DNA of 64,000 nt from assembly GCF_017901175.1 (NCBI RefSeq), contig NZ_CP072793.1, positions 2,790,001-2,854,000 on the forward strand. The letters run 5' to 3'. The notes under the pieces are model-generated. The model did no database searches and was not told the DNA's origin. It saw only the letters and a program-made list of their open reading frames with translations. The DNA is from Thiothrix unzii (GTDB lineage Bacteria; Pseudomonadota; Gammaproteobacteria; Thiotrichales; Thiotrichaceae). The translations under genes were made by a program, and so were the position numbers. Positions 52,103 through 61,191 of this stretch are shown one piece after another; positions within the stretch are counted from its first letter, which is position 1, and every line of letters begins with the position of its first letter.

Positions 52103-52758
52103 TACGAAAAATTAAAAGATTTATCTGTTGAGTGAAACCGTCCTTCTTGAAGAAAAGTTCGTCCAAACCAACGATGTGTAATCACAATTTTAATGGCAAA
52201 TTCTTGTGCTGATACATTATGATGAATTAGCCAAGTCGCACCCGGTGTTAAAATATTTGGCAGTGGAATCTTCACGCCAAAAATTTCCCAAAAATAACCA
52301 CAACTATGAAAATGTAAATCCCCTTCGACAACAGAAAGCTTTAAACCCATTCCAAACCCTGCGCCAACATATTCCAGCAAGACATTATCTTTACCCAAGG
52401 CCATGTGAGACGTAAAAATAATCGGGGAGCTTTTTGCCAAATGATACCAACGACGCTTGTAAATTCGCTTATCATCGGGCTTAGAAAACACCACAATATC
52501 GACAGGAACGTGCTGTTGACACGCCGGAATTAAAACCCCGCCTAACAGTGGTGATGTGAAGCGTGCTAACCACATTCCAGTGGTTGAACACCATAAATTA
52601 TCCAGTGTGCCTCGGTAGTATAACTGCTCGGTGGCGGTGGGATTGTGGTCAAAACGACGCTGAATATTGGGGTGTAACGCCCCCCAACTTGCCCCCAGTG
52701 CTGTTTTAATCAATTCGCCTTCCGACACCGGCAAGTAAGTCGTAGAAAGTGCCTGCAT
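52102..52758 (-). CDS. DUF4166-family protein
   Basis: 218 aa from MQALSTTYLPVSEGEL, with GGAGG seven bases upstream; the ATG at 52785 has no such site. The pattern LGASWGALHPNIQRRFDHNP near the start and the Trp/Phe-rich beta pattern after it match DUF4166. That domain is often fused or adjacent to TIGR01777 epimerases, as here. No biochemical role is known to me. Confidence 0.82.
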   Translation of the reverse strand: MQALSTTYLPVSEGELIKTALGASWGALHPNIQRRFDHNPTATEQLYYRGTLDNLWCSTTGMWLARFTSPLLGGVLIPACQQHVPVDIVVFSKPDDKRIYKRRWYHLAKSSPIIFTSHMALGKDNVLLEYVGAGFGMGLKLSVVEGDLHFHSCGYFWEIFGVKIPLPNILTPGATWLIHHNVSAQEFAIKIVITHRWFGRTFLQEGRFHSTDKSFNFS

Positions 52759-52892
52759 AAATACCTCCAAATAGTCACCATGCAACTACTGTAGCAAGCC
52801 ACTCTCCACCAATACCTCCTTATTGATAAAACAGGAGCAAGAATTTGGGGAAATTTTGCAGCAGGGAACACCACCCGTTACGCAAATTAACG

Positions 52893-53690
52893 CTACTGGC
52901 TCGGCAACAAATTCCCGCGTTGCACTTCCGGCAACACATAACGAATTCCCGCCATTTTATTCCCCAACAATAACTCGCCCTGCGTGGTCAGCAACACCAA
53001 AGTCAGCTCACTAGCATTATCCAGCTTCAAGGTAATCATGCCATGCCCTGCGTCTTTGCCATCCCAAGCCTCCACCCGCACCGCATCGGCTGATTGCCAA
53101 TTTTGCAAAGTGGTCGGTTGCGAAGCGTACCCTTGTGGCAAGCTCACGCTTTGCAAGCTGCGCCCCGGCGGAACCAATTTATTCGCAAACCAATCTTCCA
53201 ACGTCCCGGTCATTAGCCCGAATACCGTTTCCGAAACCAGCTTAATCGCCCCATCGTGCAACACATAGCGGTTATGCGACACCGGATTTTCCGCACCAAA
53301 TATCAATCGCTGATCATTAAACATGACCGCCACAGTACCCGGTTCTAAACCGTAAGCTTTAAGGTCTTTACCCGCAGCCGGATAACTCGCCGCTACCGCT
53401 TCATCCAACAAGGTAAATAGCTGTGAAATGCGCGTCGGGTTCAGCGCGAAAGCTTTAGGCTCGAGCATCTGCCAATGATCACCCTGCTTTTCCAAACGTA
53501 TGACGCTAAGTTTATCGCTGCCGAGTTCGCGGGTAATCGCAATCCGGGTAATGGCTTCGCGCTCCAGCGTCAACAAGGTGGCAGCTTGCGCCTCAACAGT
53601 ATGCGCTTGCCACCACACCCATGCTCCCAAACCCGCCACCACCAGCAATAACGCCAAGTTGAGCGCGAAACGCCGTGCTTGTGTTCCCAT
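52893..53690 (-). CDS. DUF4340-domain protein of Gld-like ABC module
   Basis: 265 aa from MGTQARRFALNLALLL, with AGGAGG ten bases upstream. The ATG overlaps the stop of the gldG-like gene by one base (TAATG). One N-terminal membrane anchor (LNLALLLVVAGLGAWVWWQA) precedes an extracytoplasmic beta-rich region (DKLSVIRLEKQGDHWQML; LDEAVAASYPAAGKDLKAYGLEP) typical of DUF4340. Probably a periplasmic accessory of the exporter. Confidence 0.85.
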   Translation of the reverse strand: MGTQARRFALNLALLLVVAGLGAWVWWQAHTVEAQAATLLTLEREAITRIAITRELGSDKLSVIRLEKQGDHWQMLEPKAFALNPTRISQLFTLLDEAVAASYPAAGKDLKAYGLEPGTVAVMFNDQRLIFGAENPVSHNRYVLHDGAIKLVSETVFGLMTGTLEDWFANKLVPPGRSLQSVSLPQGYASQPTTLQNWQSADAVRVEAWDGKDAGHGMITLKLDNASELTLVLLTTQGELLLGNKMAGIRYVLPEVQRGNLLPSQ

Positions 53691-55129
53691 TAGCGTTTCC
53701 TCCTGCGCCACCAAATCCACGTACCACTGGCAATCAAGCCCACTGGCAACACCACTAAAAAGAACAGCCCGATCACATACCCTGCGGTTTCACTCAAATC
53801 CAATTGGGTATCGCTGGCACGCATAACCGGCACATCCAGCAATTTATCGTCGCTGCTTAACCAGTTAAATACCTGCGTTGCCAGATCAAGATTTGCACCA
53901 TGCCCGACAAAACTATTGAGCATGAAATCGCTGTCACCGATAACGACGACGCGCTGTTCACTTCGGCTGCGCTCAGTGACCGAGGCAGGCTTCCCGTCTT
54001 GCTGGCTGAGCGTAGCCGAAGCCTCCAGTTCCCGCACTAAACTTACCCCAATCGGTAACGGCCCCGGCTGATCATTACTGGCTTCATCAAAGACCACATT
54101 GCCTTCGAGGATGCCGCTGGTTTCCAGCCAACTGGTCGGCAAAGTGTTTAAAAACTCATCCACTTTCCACACCAATGCGCCGCTTTTCTCACCGGCTTGC
54201 GAGTCACGCGCCACCATTGTTGCAAACGGGAATAGCGTTTGCACATTGCCGAGCTTTTGTACGATAGGCGATTTACCGTAATCCACCACCGGAATCACAG
54301 CCGGGTGATTAATCCCCAACAACGCTTGCAACGCCTCATTCGCATCAATCACCGTGCCGTCGTGAATCTGTAAACCCAACAACGCCTCCAACGCATCCAA
54401 CCCATGTAAACCACCGGGGTCTTGCAGCCACAAAAGATTGCCGCCCTGCTCTAGGTATTGCTTAAGTACTGCGACTTCACCGGGCAACCAATCCTGTTGC
54501 GGGGCAGCGATAACCGCGAAACTGGCATTTTGTGGAATCGCTTGAGTGCGCACCAAATTGTGCGGCTGAATCTGGAAACCGTGGCGTTGCAAAGTTTCCA
54601 CCAACTTCGACATCCCCGTGGATTCACTCGCTAACGGCTGACGCTCGCCGTGACCTTCAAGAAACACCACCAAACGTTCACCGCCGCGACTCATGCGTTG
54701 CAGTGCGTGCAAAATGGTTTGTTCTGCGGTCGATTCCACTACTTCGCTGCGTTCACCTAAATGAATCGCCAACTGCCCCGCGTACTGAATCCCGTCTTGT
54801 TTAGCGCGTGCCGGATCAAGATCGGGGTTAACGAACTCCATTGTGGTATCCGCTTTCACCCGCTGATATTTCGTCACCAGTTTATTCAATTGTAATTGCA
54901 AGGCCGGATCATCAGGAATATAGGCAATAAACTTCAGCGGTTTATCCAAGCCTTTAAGCAAAGTTTGCGTCGGGGTGGAAAGACTATTACGGCTGCCTTG
55001 CGTCCAATCCGCCTGCCAATAAAAGCGTTGCCCCACAAAACCCAACAGCACCACTACCGCAATAAATAACACGTAGAAAATGCTATTTTGCAACCCAATC
55101 CAGCGATGGGTATTTTTACTCATTTTCAT
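53690..55129 (-). CDS. GldG-like ABC transporter auxiliary protein
   Basis: 479 aa. An N-terminal helix (FYVLFIAVVVLLGFVGQRFYW) and a C-terminal helix (YVIGLFFLVVLPVGLIASGTW) flank a large periplasmic domain of the GldG/IFT52 kind, with ERLVVFLEGHGERQP and RVVVIGDSDFMLNSF as typical strands. GldG with GldA and GldF forms an ABC system linked to gliding in Bacteroidetes; homologues here may serve export or envelope work. The C-terminal third contains an in-frame palindromic repeat (residues DGKPASVTERSRSEQ). Confidence 0.87.
   Translation of the reverse strand: MKMSKNTHRWIGLQNSIFYVLFIAVVVLLGFVGQRFYWQADWTQGSRNSLSTPTQTLLKGLDKPLKFIAYIPDDPALQLQLNKLVTKYQRVKADTTMEFVNPDLDPARAKQDGIQYAGQLAIHLGERSEVVESTAEQTILHALQRMSRGGERLVVFLEGHGERQPLASESTGMSKLVETLQRHGFQIQPHNLVRTQAIPQNASFAVIAAPQQDWLPGEVAVLKQYLEQGGNLLWLQDPGGLHGLDALEALLGLQIHDGTVIDANEALQALLGINHPAVIPVVDYGKSPIVQKLGNVQTLFPFATMVARDSQAGEKSGALVWKVDEFLNTLPTSWLETSGILEGNVVFDEASNDQPGPLPIGVSLVRELEASATLSQQDGKPASVTERSRSEQRVVVIGDSDFMLNSFVGHGANLDLATQVFNWLSSDDKLLDVPVMRASDTQLDLSETAGYVIGLFFLVVLPVGLIASGTWIWWRRRKR
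53962..54020. repeat. Palindromic repeat inserted in gldG-like gene
   Basis: TTCGGCTGCGCTCAG (53962-53976) and CTGAGCGTAGCCGAA (54006-54020) are inverted copies with one mismatch, separated by 29 bp. The unit encodes SVTERSRSEQ, a peptide that breaks the normal protein pattern. A related fragment lies near 37690. Confidence 0.75.
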
Positions 55130-55135
55130 CTGGCA

Positions 55136-55894
55136 TCAACCTTGTAAACGCTCATCATCCAGTTTACGGATGGTTAAAATCAAAAAGCCACCAATGAATA
55201 GCGCGTAATACACCACATCGCGGGTATCAAACAGCCCTTCCATAAACGCTAAGAAATGCCCGAAATGCGACAAATATACCAGAACTTCACTACCCGTACC
55301 TTGGGAGTTTCCCGAAATATATAGCACCACCAAAAACAGCAAAAACCCAAATGTCAGCACCGCCGCAATGACTGGCTGACGGGTTAATGCCGATAAAAAC
55401 AAACCCGCTGCTGCAAAAGAAGCTAACAACAACACCAAACCCAACACTGCTGCCGCTAATTTACCCCAATCCAACCCCGTACCAATACTCAGTGATAATG
55501 GCATTAAAGTCAGCATCGCCACCATTAACAATACAAAGGCTAATACCCCAAAGTATTTACCCAACACAATTTGCGTATTAGAAATCGGTGCAGAGGTGAG
55601 CAATAACAAAGTTTGATTCATGCGCTCTTCCGCAAATTGACGCATGGTAATCAATGGCATGACCGCCAACATAATAATCCCCGCCCATAAATACAACGCG
55701 GAAACCACTAAATCACTAATCCCCGGCGGATCTTCCATCCCTGCAAATTGCGGTTGCAAACTAATGTATTCACTCAAACCCAGCAAAAACACCCACGCCA
55801 GAATAAACTGCACCACCGCCAATAAACTCCATGCTAGTGGTGAAACAAACATCCGGCGTAATTCCATCCCCGCTAATACTAAAATGGCTTTCAT
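55136..55894 (-). CDS. ABC transporter permease (GldF-like)
   Basis: 252 aa with six hydrophobic segments, for example SLLAVVQFILAWVFLLGL, LYLWAGIIMLAVMPLITM, YFGVLAFVLLMVAMLTLMPL, LGLVLLLASFAAAGLFLSAL and VLTFGFLLFLVVLYIS. The short RQFAEERMNQTLLLLTSAPIS loop is a typical ABC-2 permease coupling region. Its ATG overlaps the stop of the ATPase gene by four bases, and it precedes the gldG-like gene by six bases. Confidence 0.88.
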   Translation of the reverse strand: MKAILVLAGMELRRMFVSPLAWSLLAVVQFILAWVFLLGLSEYISLQPQFAGMEDPPGISDLVVSALYLWAGIIMLAVMPLITMRQFAEERMNQTLLLLTSAPISNTQIVLGKYFGVLAFVLLMVAMLTLMPLSLSIGTGLDWGKLAAAVLGLVLLLASFAAAGLFLSALTRQPVIAAVLTFGFLLFLVVLYISGNSQGTGSEVLVYLSHFGHFLAFMEGLFDTRDVVYYALFIGGFLILTIRKLDDERLQG

Positions 55895-56637
55895 GCTGCC
55901 TCCCCAATGATTTCCGCTTCCCGGAAAATCAAATCAAAAAACACTTTTTCCAAAGACGCAACACCTTCAAGGGTATCGTTAAACACAGTTTTACCACGAT
56001 TGAGGATTTGCACCCGGTCACACACCGCCTGCACTTCCGGCAAAATGTGCGTGGATAAAATAATGCCGTGCTCCTTGCCCAATTCACGGATTAACTCGCG
56101 GATTTCACGAATTTGAATCGGGTCTAAACCCACCGTTGGCTCATCCAGAATCACCACTGGCGGGTTATGCAAAATCGCTTGCGCAATCCCCACCCGTTGC
56201 CGATAGCCTTTGGATAAATTACCAATTAAGCGACGACTCACCTGCTCCAAACCGCAGCGCGTGCTGGCTCGGTTGACTGCATCCGCGCACGCTTTCGCGG
56301 GTATATTGCGCAACCGCGCACAAAAATGCAGGTATTCACTCACAGTTAAATCCCGATAAACGGGCGGTTGTTCCGGCAAATAACCAATCTGCTGTTTGGC
56401 CTTGCGCGGTTCATCCAGCAAATCAATACCGCTTATAAGAATTTCCCCTGCCGTGGGCGCAAGGTTTCCGGTCAACATCTGCATGGTGGTGGACTTACCC
56501 GCACCGTTAGGGCCGAGTAAACCGAGCACTTCGCCCTTGTGCAAATGCACGTCGAGTGAGTCTACAGCGCAATGATCACTGTAATAACGCGACAACCCCG
56601 ACGCGGCTACGAGTGTTTCTGGAGTGTGATTTGCCAT
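55891..56637 (-). CDS. ABC transporter ATP-binding protein (GldA-like)
   Basis: 248 aa from MANHTPETLVAASGL, with AAGGCTT upstream; a longer frame to 56781 has no similarity. Walker A is GPNGAGKST, the signature is LSKGYRQRVGIAQA, Walker B is VVILDEPTVGLDP and the H-loop is ILSTHIL. It powers the downstream permease and GldG-like protein. First gene of the four-gene unit. Confidence 0.94.
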   Translation of the reverse strand: MANHTPETLVAASGLSRYYSDHCAVDSLDVHLHKGEVLGLLGPNGAGKSTTMQMLTGNLAPTAGEILISGIDLLDEPRKAKQQIGYLPEQPPVYRDLTVSEYLHFCARLRNIPAKACADAVNRASTRCGLEQVSRRLIGNLSKGYRQRVGIAQAILHNPPVVILDEPTVGLDPIQIREIRELIRELGKEHGIILSTHILPEVQAVCDRVQILNRGKTVFNDTLEGVASLEKVFFDLIFREAEIIGEAA

Positions 56638-56845
56638 GATTGCAAGCCTTGGTGTTATGACTTTTGATTGTACCTGATGGGAGAGTATACGATTTTTGCT
56701 AATTTGACGGCAAACCCATAAACAGCTAGGCTTAATCCTAGGGAAGTCAGCGTTAAGGTAAAACGAGGAATGAGATGACATCAGGTAGGAGGGACTACCG
56801 TCATCGCGTTCATGCTGATAAAGAATACAGAGTGAAAAGCAAACA

Positions 56846-57370
56846 ATGGTAACAACGCAACGCAGTTGGTATTTACTGACAAGCAGACCTCGGCAAGATG
56901 CTCTTGCAGAGGAACAATTATTAAAGCAAGAATACGAGGTGTACCGCCCTTTAGCGCAATGCCTGCGGGCACGGCGCGGTAAAATGCTCAGCGTGGTTGA
57001 GTCGCTTTTCCCGCGTTATATGTTCATTCATTTGGATGACGGCGTGGAAGATAACTGGGGACCTATCCGTAGTACACGGGGAGTGGTTGGCTTCGTGCGT
57101 TTTGGCATACGCAACTTACCCCCGCCAATCCCTGAAAAATTCATCCTTGCGTTAAAAGCAGCGGAAAGTCAGCTTGCAGAACGTGCGATTGATCTTGACC
57201 GCTTCCACAATGGTGATGTGGTAGTCATTGACAACGATGGCCCCTTTAAAGGCTTACCAGCTATTTTCCAGCATTACGATGGTGAACAACGCAGTGTCGT
57301 CATGTTGGAAATCTTGCACAAGATGACCAGACTGGCGATTTCACCCGCTGATTTACGCGCTGCGGCTTAG
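56846..57370 (+). CDS. rfaH: Transcription antitermination factor RfaH
   Basis: 174-aa NusG paralogue that joins RNA polymerase at ops sites and prevents early termination in long operons, often for surface polysaccharides. The family start SWYLLTSRPRQDALAEEQLLKQEYEVYRP and SLFPRYMFIHLDD are clear; the C-terminal KOW-like part follows. Divergent from the ABC unit and convergent with the pteridine reductase gene. No ops-bearing operon is in view. Confidence 0.9.
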   Translation: MVTTQRSWYLLTSRPRQDALAEEQLLKQEYEVYRPLAQCLRARRGKMLSVVESLFPRYMFIHLDDGVEDNWGPIRSTRGVVGFVRFGIRNLPPPIPEKFILALKAAESQLAERAIDLDRFHNGDVVVIDNDGPFKGLPAIFQHYDGEQRSVVMLEILHKMTRLAISPADLRAAA

Positions 57371-58110
57371 TGGTTTAACACCCGACCGCCATCCACCGGA
57401 ATGACTTGCCCCGTGATGTAATCCGCATCACGCACCAAAAACAATACGGTACGGGCAATGTCTTCCGGGCTACCTTCGCGTTTCAGCGCGGTTTTGGCGA
57501 GTAAATCTTGGTGCATCGCGTGATTTTCAGCCATTTCTGGCCATAAAATCGCACCGGGTGCAACGCCATTTACCCGCACTTCCGGCCCCAGTTCACGCGC
57601 CAGTGATTGCGTCAGCATCAGCAAACCCGCTTTCGCCGCACAATACGCCGGATAACCTTTCAGCGGACGAAATCCGTGAATATCGACGATATTGATAATA
57701 CAACCGTGATTAGCCCGCAATTGTGACGCAGCAGCTTGCGCTAGAAACAACGGTGCTTTGAGATTCGTGCCGATTAAATCGTCAAACTGGGTTTCGGTAA
57801 GCGTACCAATCGGTGTGGGGTAAAATGACGATGCATTGTTTACCAGCACATCCAAACGCCCGGTCAGTGCCAGCGTTTCAGCAATCAACGACGGTAATTG
57901 TGCAACCGCTAATAAATCACCCTGCACCAGAAAACACGAAGCCGCGCGCTGTGTATTTAACGCCGTTTGTAATTGTTGCGCATCAGCGGCGGAGTGGCGG
58001 TAATGAATTACTACGGTCGCGCCTGCCGCGTGCAAGGTGCGGGCGATAACCGCGCCGATACGTCGTGCCGCACCTGTTAACAGCACTACTTTGCCTTCTA
58101 ATGTCGCCAT
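57367..58110 (-). CDS. Pteridine reductase / short-chain dehydrogenase
   Basis: 247-aa SDR. The NADPH loop reads TGAARRIG, where the Arg pair marks the pteridine reductase/FolM group and not ordinary ketoacyl reductases. NNASSFYPTPIG is the NAG-type motif. The catalytic Tyr and Lys are in YPAYCAAKAG. The C-terminal YITGQVIPVDGG closes the family pattern. It probably reduces dihydropterins. Convergent with rfaH with a four-base overlap. Confidence 0.88.
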   Translation of the reverse strand: MATLEGKVVLLTGAARRIGAVIARTLHAAGATVVIHYRHSAADAQQLQTALNTQRAASCFLVQGDLLAVAQLPSLIAETLALTGRLDVLVNNASSFYPTPIGTLTETQFDDLIGTNLKAPLFLAQAAASQLRANHGCIINIVDIHGFRPLKGYPAYCAAKAGLLMLTQSLARELGPEVRVNGVAPGAILWPEMAENHAMHQDLLAKTALKREGSPEDIARTVLFLVRDADYITGQVIPVDGGRVLNH

Positions 58111-58161
58111 ACCCTACCTTTCCGTTATAAGCTGTGGATTTGCTGGCAATCATAACCCGAC

Positions 58162-59280
58162 ATGCGCTTCACTGACACATTACCCACACCCCCAGCCGAG
58201 GCATTGGCGCACAGTGCCGAACTTGCCGCCCGGATTCGTGCTGCCATTACCGGCAACGGTGGCAGTATCCGTTTCCACGATTTTATGCAAATGGCGTTAT
58301 ACGAACCGGGCTTGGGCTATTACGTGGCAGGCTTGCGTAAAATCGGTGCAGACGGTGATTTCGTTACCGCGCCGGAAGTTTCCCCGCTGTTTTCGCAATG
58401 CCTCGCCAATCAATGTGCGCAAATCCTCAATGAACTCGGTGGCGACGAAATTCTCGAACTGGGTGCGGGCAGCGGTAAAATGGCAGCGGATATGCTTAAA
58501 CATTTGGAAAGCATCGGTTGCTTACCCACCCGTTACCGAATTTTGGATCTCAGCCCCGAATTGCGCCAACGCCAACACCAGACCTTGAACCAATACGTGC
58601 CGCATTTGCTGGAACGGGTGGAATGGCTGGATAGCTTACCTGCGCAACCCATCCGTGGGGTCATTGTCGGCAATGAGGTGCTGGATGCGATGCCGGTGGA
58701 AGTGTTTCAGATGGCTGAAGGGGAGCGGGTCATTCAAACAGTGATAGTGCAAGGTGACGAATTTCACTGGGGGAATACTACTGATGCCTACACCTCCGAA
58801 TTCAACCCTGCCCTCCCTGCTTGGATGCAAAGCATGGCGGATACGCTGGAAGCTGGCGCATTAGTGCTGATTGATTACGGTTACGAGGCGGCGGATTACT
58901 ACCGTCCTGAACGTAACACGGGCACGCTGATTTGCCATTACCAGCATCGAGTACATGATAATCCGCTGATTTATCCGGGTTTGCAGGACATTACCGCGAG
59001 CGTGGATTTTACCGCAGCGGCTAATGCAGGGCTGGATGCGGGGTTAAACCTTGGCGGATACACCACGCAAGCGGCTTTTCTTGCCAACAGTGGGTTGGAG
59101 ACATTATTTATACAAGCGTTGGAAGCCAATCCCGCCAGTCAGTATCACCTCGCGCAGCAAGTACGCACCTTAAGTTTACCCTCGGAAATGGGGGAACGCT
59201 TTAAAGTCATGGCTTTTACGAAAGGGTTTACGCCAGCATTAGCGGGCTTTAGACTTGCCGACCAGCGACATCGCCTATAA
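58162..59280 (+). CDS. MidA/NDUFAF7-family SAM methyltransferase
   Basis: 372 aa. The pattern IRFHDFMQMALYEPGLGYYV near residue 40, GDFVTAPEVSPLFSQCLA, and the SAM site ILELGAGSGKMAADML match the family. Later motifs are IVGNEVLDAMPVEVF and LIDYGYEAADYYRPERNTGTL. The human homologue dimethylates an arginine of complex I; the bacterial role is less clear. Divergent from pteridine reductase with 51 bp between. Confidence 0.92.
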   Translation: MRFTDTLPTPPAEALAHSAELAARIRAAITGNGGSIRFHDFMQMALYEPGLGYYVAGLRKIGADGDFVTAPEVSPLFSQCLANQCAQILNELGGDEILELGAGSGKMAADMLKHLESIGCLPTRYRILDLSPELRQRQHQTLNQYVPHLLERVEWLDSLPAQPIRGVIVGNEVLDAMPVEVFQMAEGERVIQTVIVQGDEFHWGNTTDAYTSEFNPALPAWMQSMADTLEAGALVLIDYGYEAADYYRPERNTGTLICHYQHRVHDNPLIYPGLQDITASVDFTAAANAGLDAGLNLGGYTTQAAFLANSGLETLFIQALEANPASQYHLAQQVRTLSLPSEMGERFKVMAFTKGFTPALAGFRLADQRHRL

Positions 59281-59311
59281 TACTCTCACAAAATCATTTT
59301 AAAGGATCGTC

Positions 59312-60139
59312 ATGGATTTTCTTTTGCTTATCAAAGCGGCTGTCATGGGTCTCGTGGAAGGCGCGACCGAGTTTTTACCCGTCTCCAGCACCGGACACTT
59401 GATTCTGGCTGGCGATTTAATGAACTTCATGGATCACGATAAACGCGGCGTGTTTGAAGTGGCGATTCAGTTAGGCGCGATTCTGGCGGTGGTGTGGGAA
59501 TACCGTACCCGTTTCGTCAGCACTTTCGCGGGCTTAGGGCGTGATCCGATTGCCAATCGTTTGATCATTAATCTGGCGATTGCCTTTTTACCACTGGCAA
59601 TTTTAGGCTTGTTGTTTGGCGATGTAATTAAAGAAAACCTGTTTAAACCCGTGCCGGTAGCGATTGCGTTCATTTTGGGTGCGTTCGTCATTCTATGGGC
59701 GGAAAAACGCCAACACACCATAACCATTCCGACGGTGGATGATATTAAACCACTGGACGCGCTGAAATTAGGGTTGGCGCAAGCCGTGGCATTGATTCCG
59801 GGTACGTCACGTTCGGGTGCAACCATTATCGGTGGTTTATTTTTTGGTTTATCGCGGCAGGCAGCGGCGGAATTTTCGTTTTTCCTTGCCGTGCCGACGT
59901 TGGGCATTGCGTCGATTTACTCGATGTACAAGGCTCGCGATTTACTGAGTTTTGACGATATTGGCGCGTGGATTGTCGGTTTCGTGTTCTCTTTCATCAG
60001 CGCGATGATTGCGGTACGCGCACTGATCCGCTACGTCAGCCACCACGATTTTACCGTGTTCGCGTGGTATCGCATTGCCTTTGGGGTAATCGTGTTAATC
60101 ACCGCCTACACAGGTTTGGTGGAGTGGACTGTTCACTAA
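59312..60139 (+). CDS. uppP: Undecaprenyl-diphosphatase UppP (BacA)
   Basis: 275-aa integral membrane protein that recycles the lipid carrier of cell-wall synthesis. The two signature motifs are present: [15 protein letters not shown] (16-30) and PGTSRSGAT (about 169-177). Several transmembrane segments follow the usual pattern and the length is normal. TAAAGGATCGTC precedes the ATG. Convergent with the acyltransferase gene, overlapping by four bases. Confidence 0.96.
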   Translation: MDFLLLIKAAVMGLVEGATEFLPVSSTGHLILAGDLMNFMDHDKRGVFEVAIQLGAILAVVWEYRTRFVSTFAGLGRDPIANRLIINLAIAFLPLAILGLLFGDVIKENLFKPVPVAIAFILGAFVILWAEKRQHTITIPTVDDIKPLDALKLGLAQAVALIPGTSRSGATIIGGLFFGLSRQAAAEFSFFLAVPTLGIASIYSMYKARDLLSFDDIGAWIVGFVFSFISAMIAVRALIRYVSHHDFTVFAWYRIAFGVIVLITAYTGLVEWTVH

Positions 60140-61191
60140 ACCTCACGCTGCGGCTTGGTGGTTAACCACTCCAAGCCGCGCCGCGCTTGTTTACCCAGCG
60201 GAATTTCCAGATAACGGTGGGTAAAATGCGAATAAATCACCACAATCAGCAACGTTAAACCCAACACCACGGGTTTATCCCAAGCGTTTTGCTTGGCAAA
60301 ATGCCGCACCAGCATCAACACCACCAAATGGTTGAGGTATACCGAGTAAGAAATTTCGCCCAAATACGCCAGTTTACGCAAACCACGCGACAACCAACCT
60401 TGCTCAAACGCGAAAATAGCCACCATCAGTAACGCCAAATACGGCACGAACACATCCATGCCCATTGATCGCCCAGTACGGCTCCAGATAATCCCTAACA
60501 CCAGTGCCAAACACGTTAACTCTAACCACGCGGCACATTGCCCAACGCGCGGATCATCACGGTAAAACAAATACACGCGGTAAGCTAAAATGCCCAGTAC
60601 AAACGACGACATCCCGCGCAATAAGCCAGAATTGAGGAAACCGAAATAGTTTTCAACGTGGGTATTCAAATGCCCATGCTGCATAAAAAGCACGACCACA
60701 CCCAAGGTTCCTGCCAAAAATAACACGCCGCTGCGGGTATTGCGGGTAATCACGAAGATAAACAGCACATTGACCCAAAACTCCACCGAAATCGACCAAC
60801 TGGGGTAATTCCACGTCAAGCCCTGCGGATTCAAACCAATGCTATGTGTCATCGTCAGGTTTTGCACAAACGTAAACAATGCACCATCAGGGAAATCCGG
60901 CATCACCGCATAAAGCCACCAATGCACCGCCACAAACATCAGCAAGGTGTATAAATGTAACGGGTAAAGCCGCGCAATCCGGTGATTAATAAACTCCAGC
61001 GGTGTGCTGGATTTAGCCCCGTACAAATAGCGATGTGCGAGAATAAACCCGCTCAACACCAAAAAGAAATCCACCGCCAAATAACCCAAACCGCCGTAAA
61101 TGTGGAAATACACCACCCACAACGCCGCTATTCCGCGCAATGCATCCAAAGCGAGGAAACGCTGCCCGCCTGTTGAAACCTTTTCCACCAC
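60136..61191 (-). CDS. Membrane acyltransferase (acyltransferase 3 family)
   Basis: 351 aa, about nine hydrophobic helices. The N-terminal [20 protein letters not shown] contains the family's R/H region, and [19 protein letters not shown] is the classic FFxxSGF-type motif. Such proteins add acyl groups to extracellular polysaccharides or lipids. The start is GTG, overlapping the tmcA stop by one base (TAGTG). The substrate is unknown. Confidence 0.88.
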   Translation of the reverse strand: MVEKVSTGGQRFLALDALRGIAALWVVYFHIYGGLGYLAVDFFLVLSGFILAHRYLYGAKSSTPLEFINHRIARLYPLHLYTLLMFVAVHWWLYAVMPDFPDGALFTFVQNLTMTHSIGLNPQGLTWNYPSWSISVEFWVNVLFIFVITRNTRSGVLFLAGTLGVVVLFMQHGHLNTHVENYFGFLNSGLLRGMSSFVLGILAYRVYLFYRDDPRVGQCAAWLELTCLALVLGIIWSRTGRSMGMDVFVPYLALLMVAIFAFEQGWLSRGLRKLAYLGEISYSVYLNHLVVLMLVRHFAKQNAWDKPVVLGLTLLIVVIYSHFTHRYLEIPLGKQARRGLEWLTTKPQREV

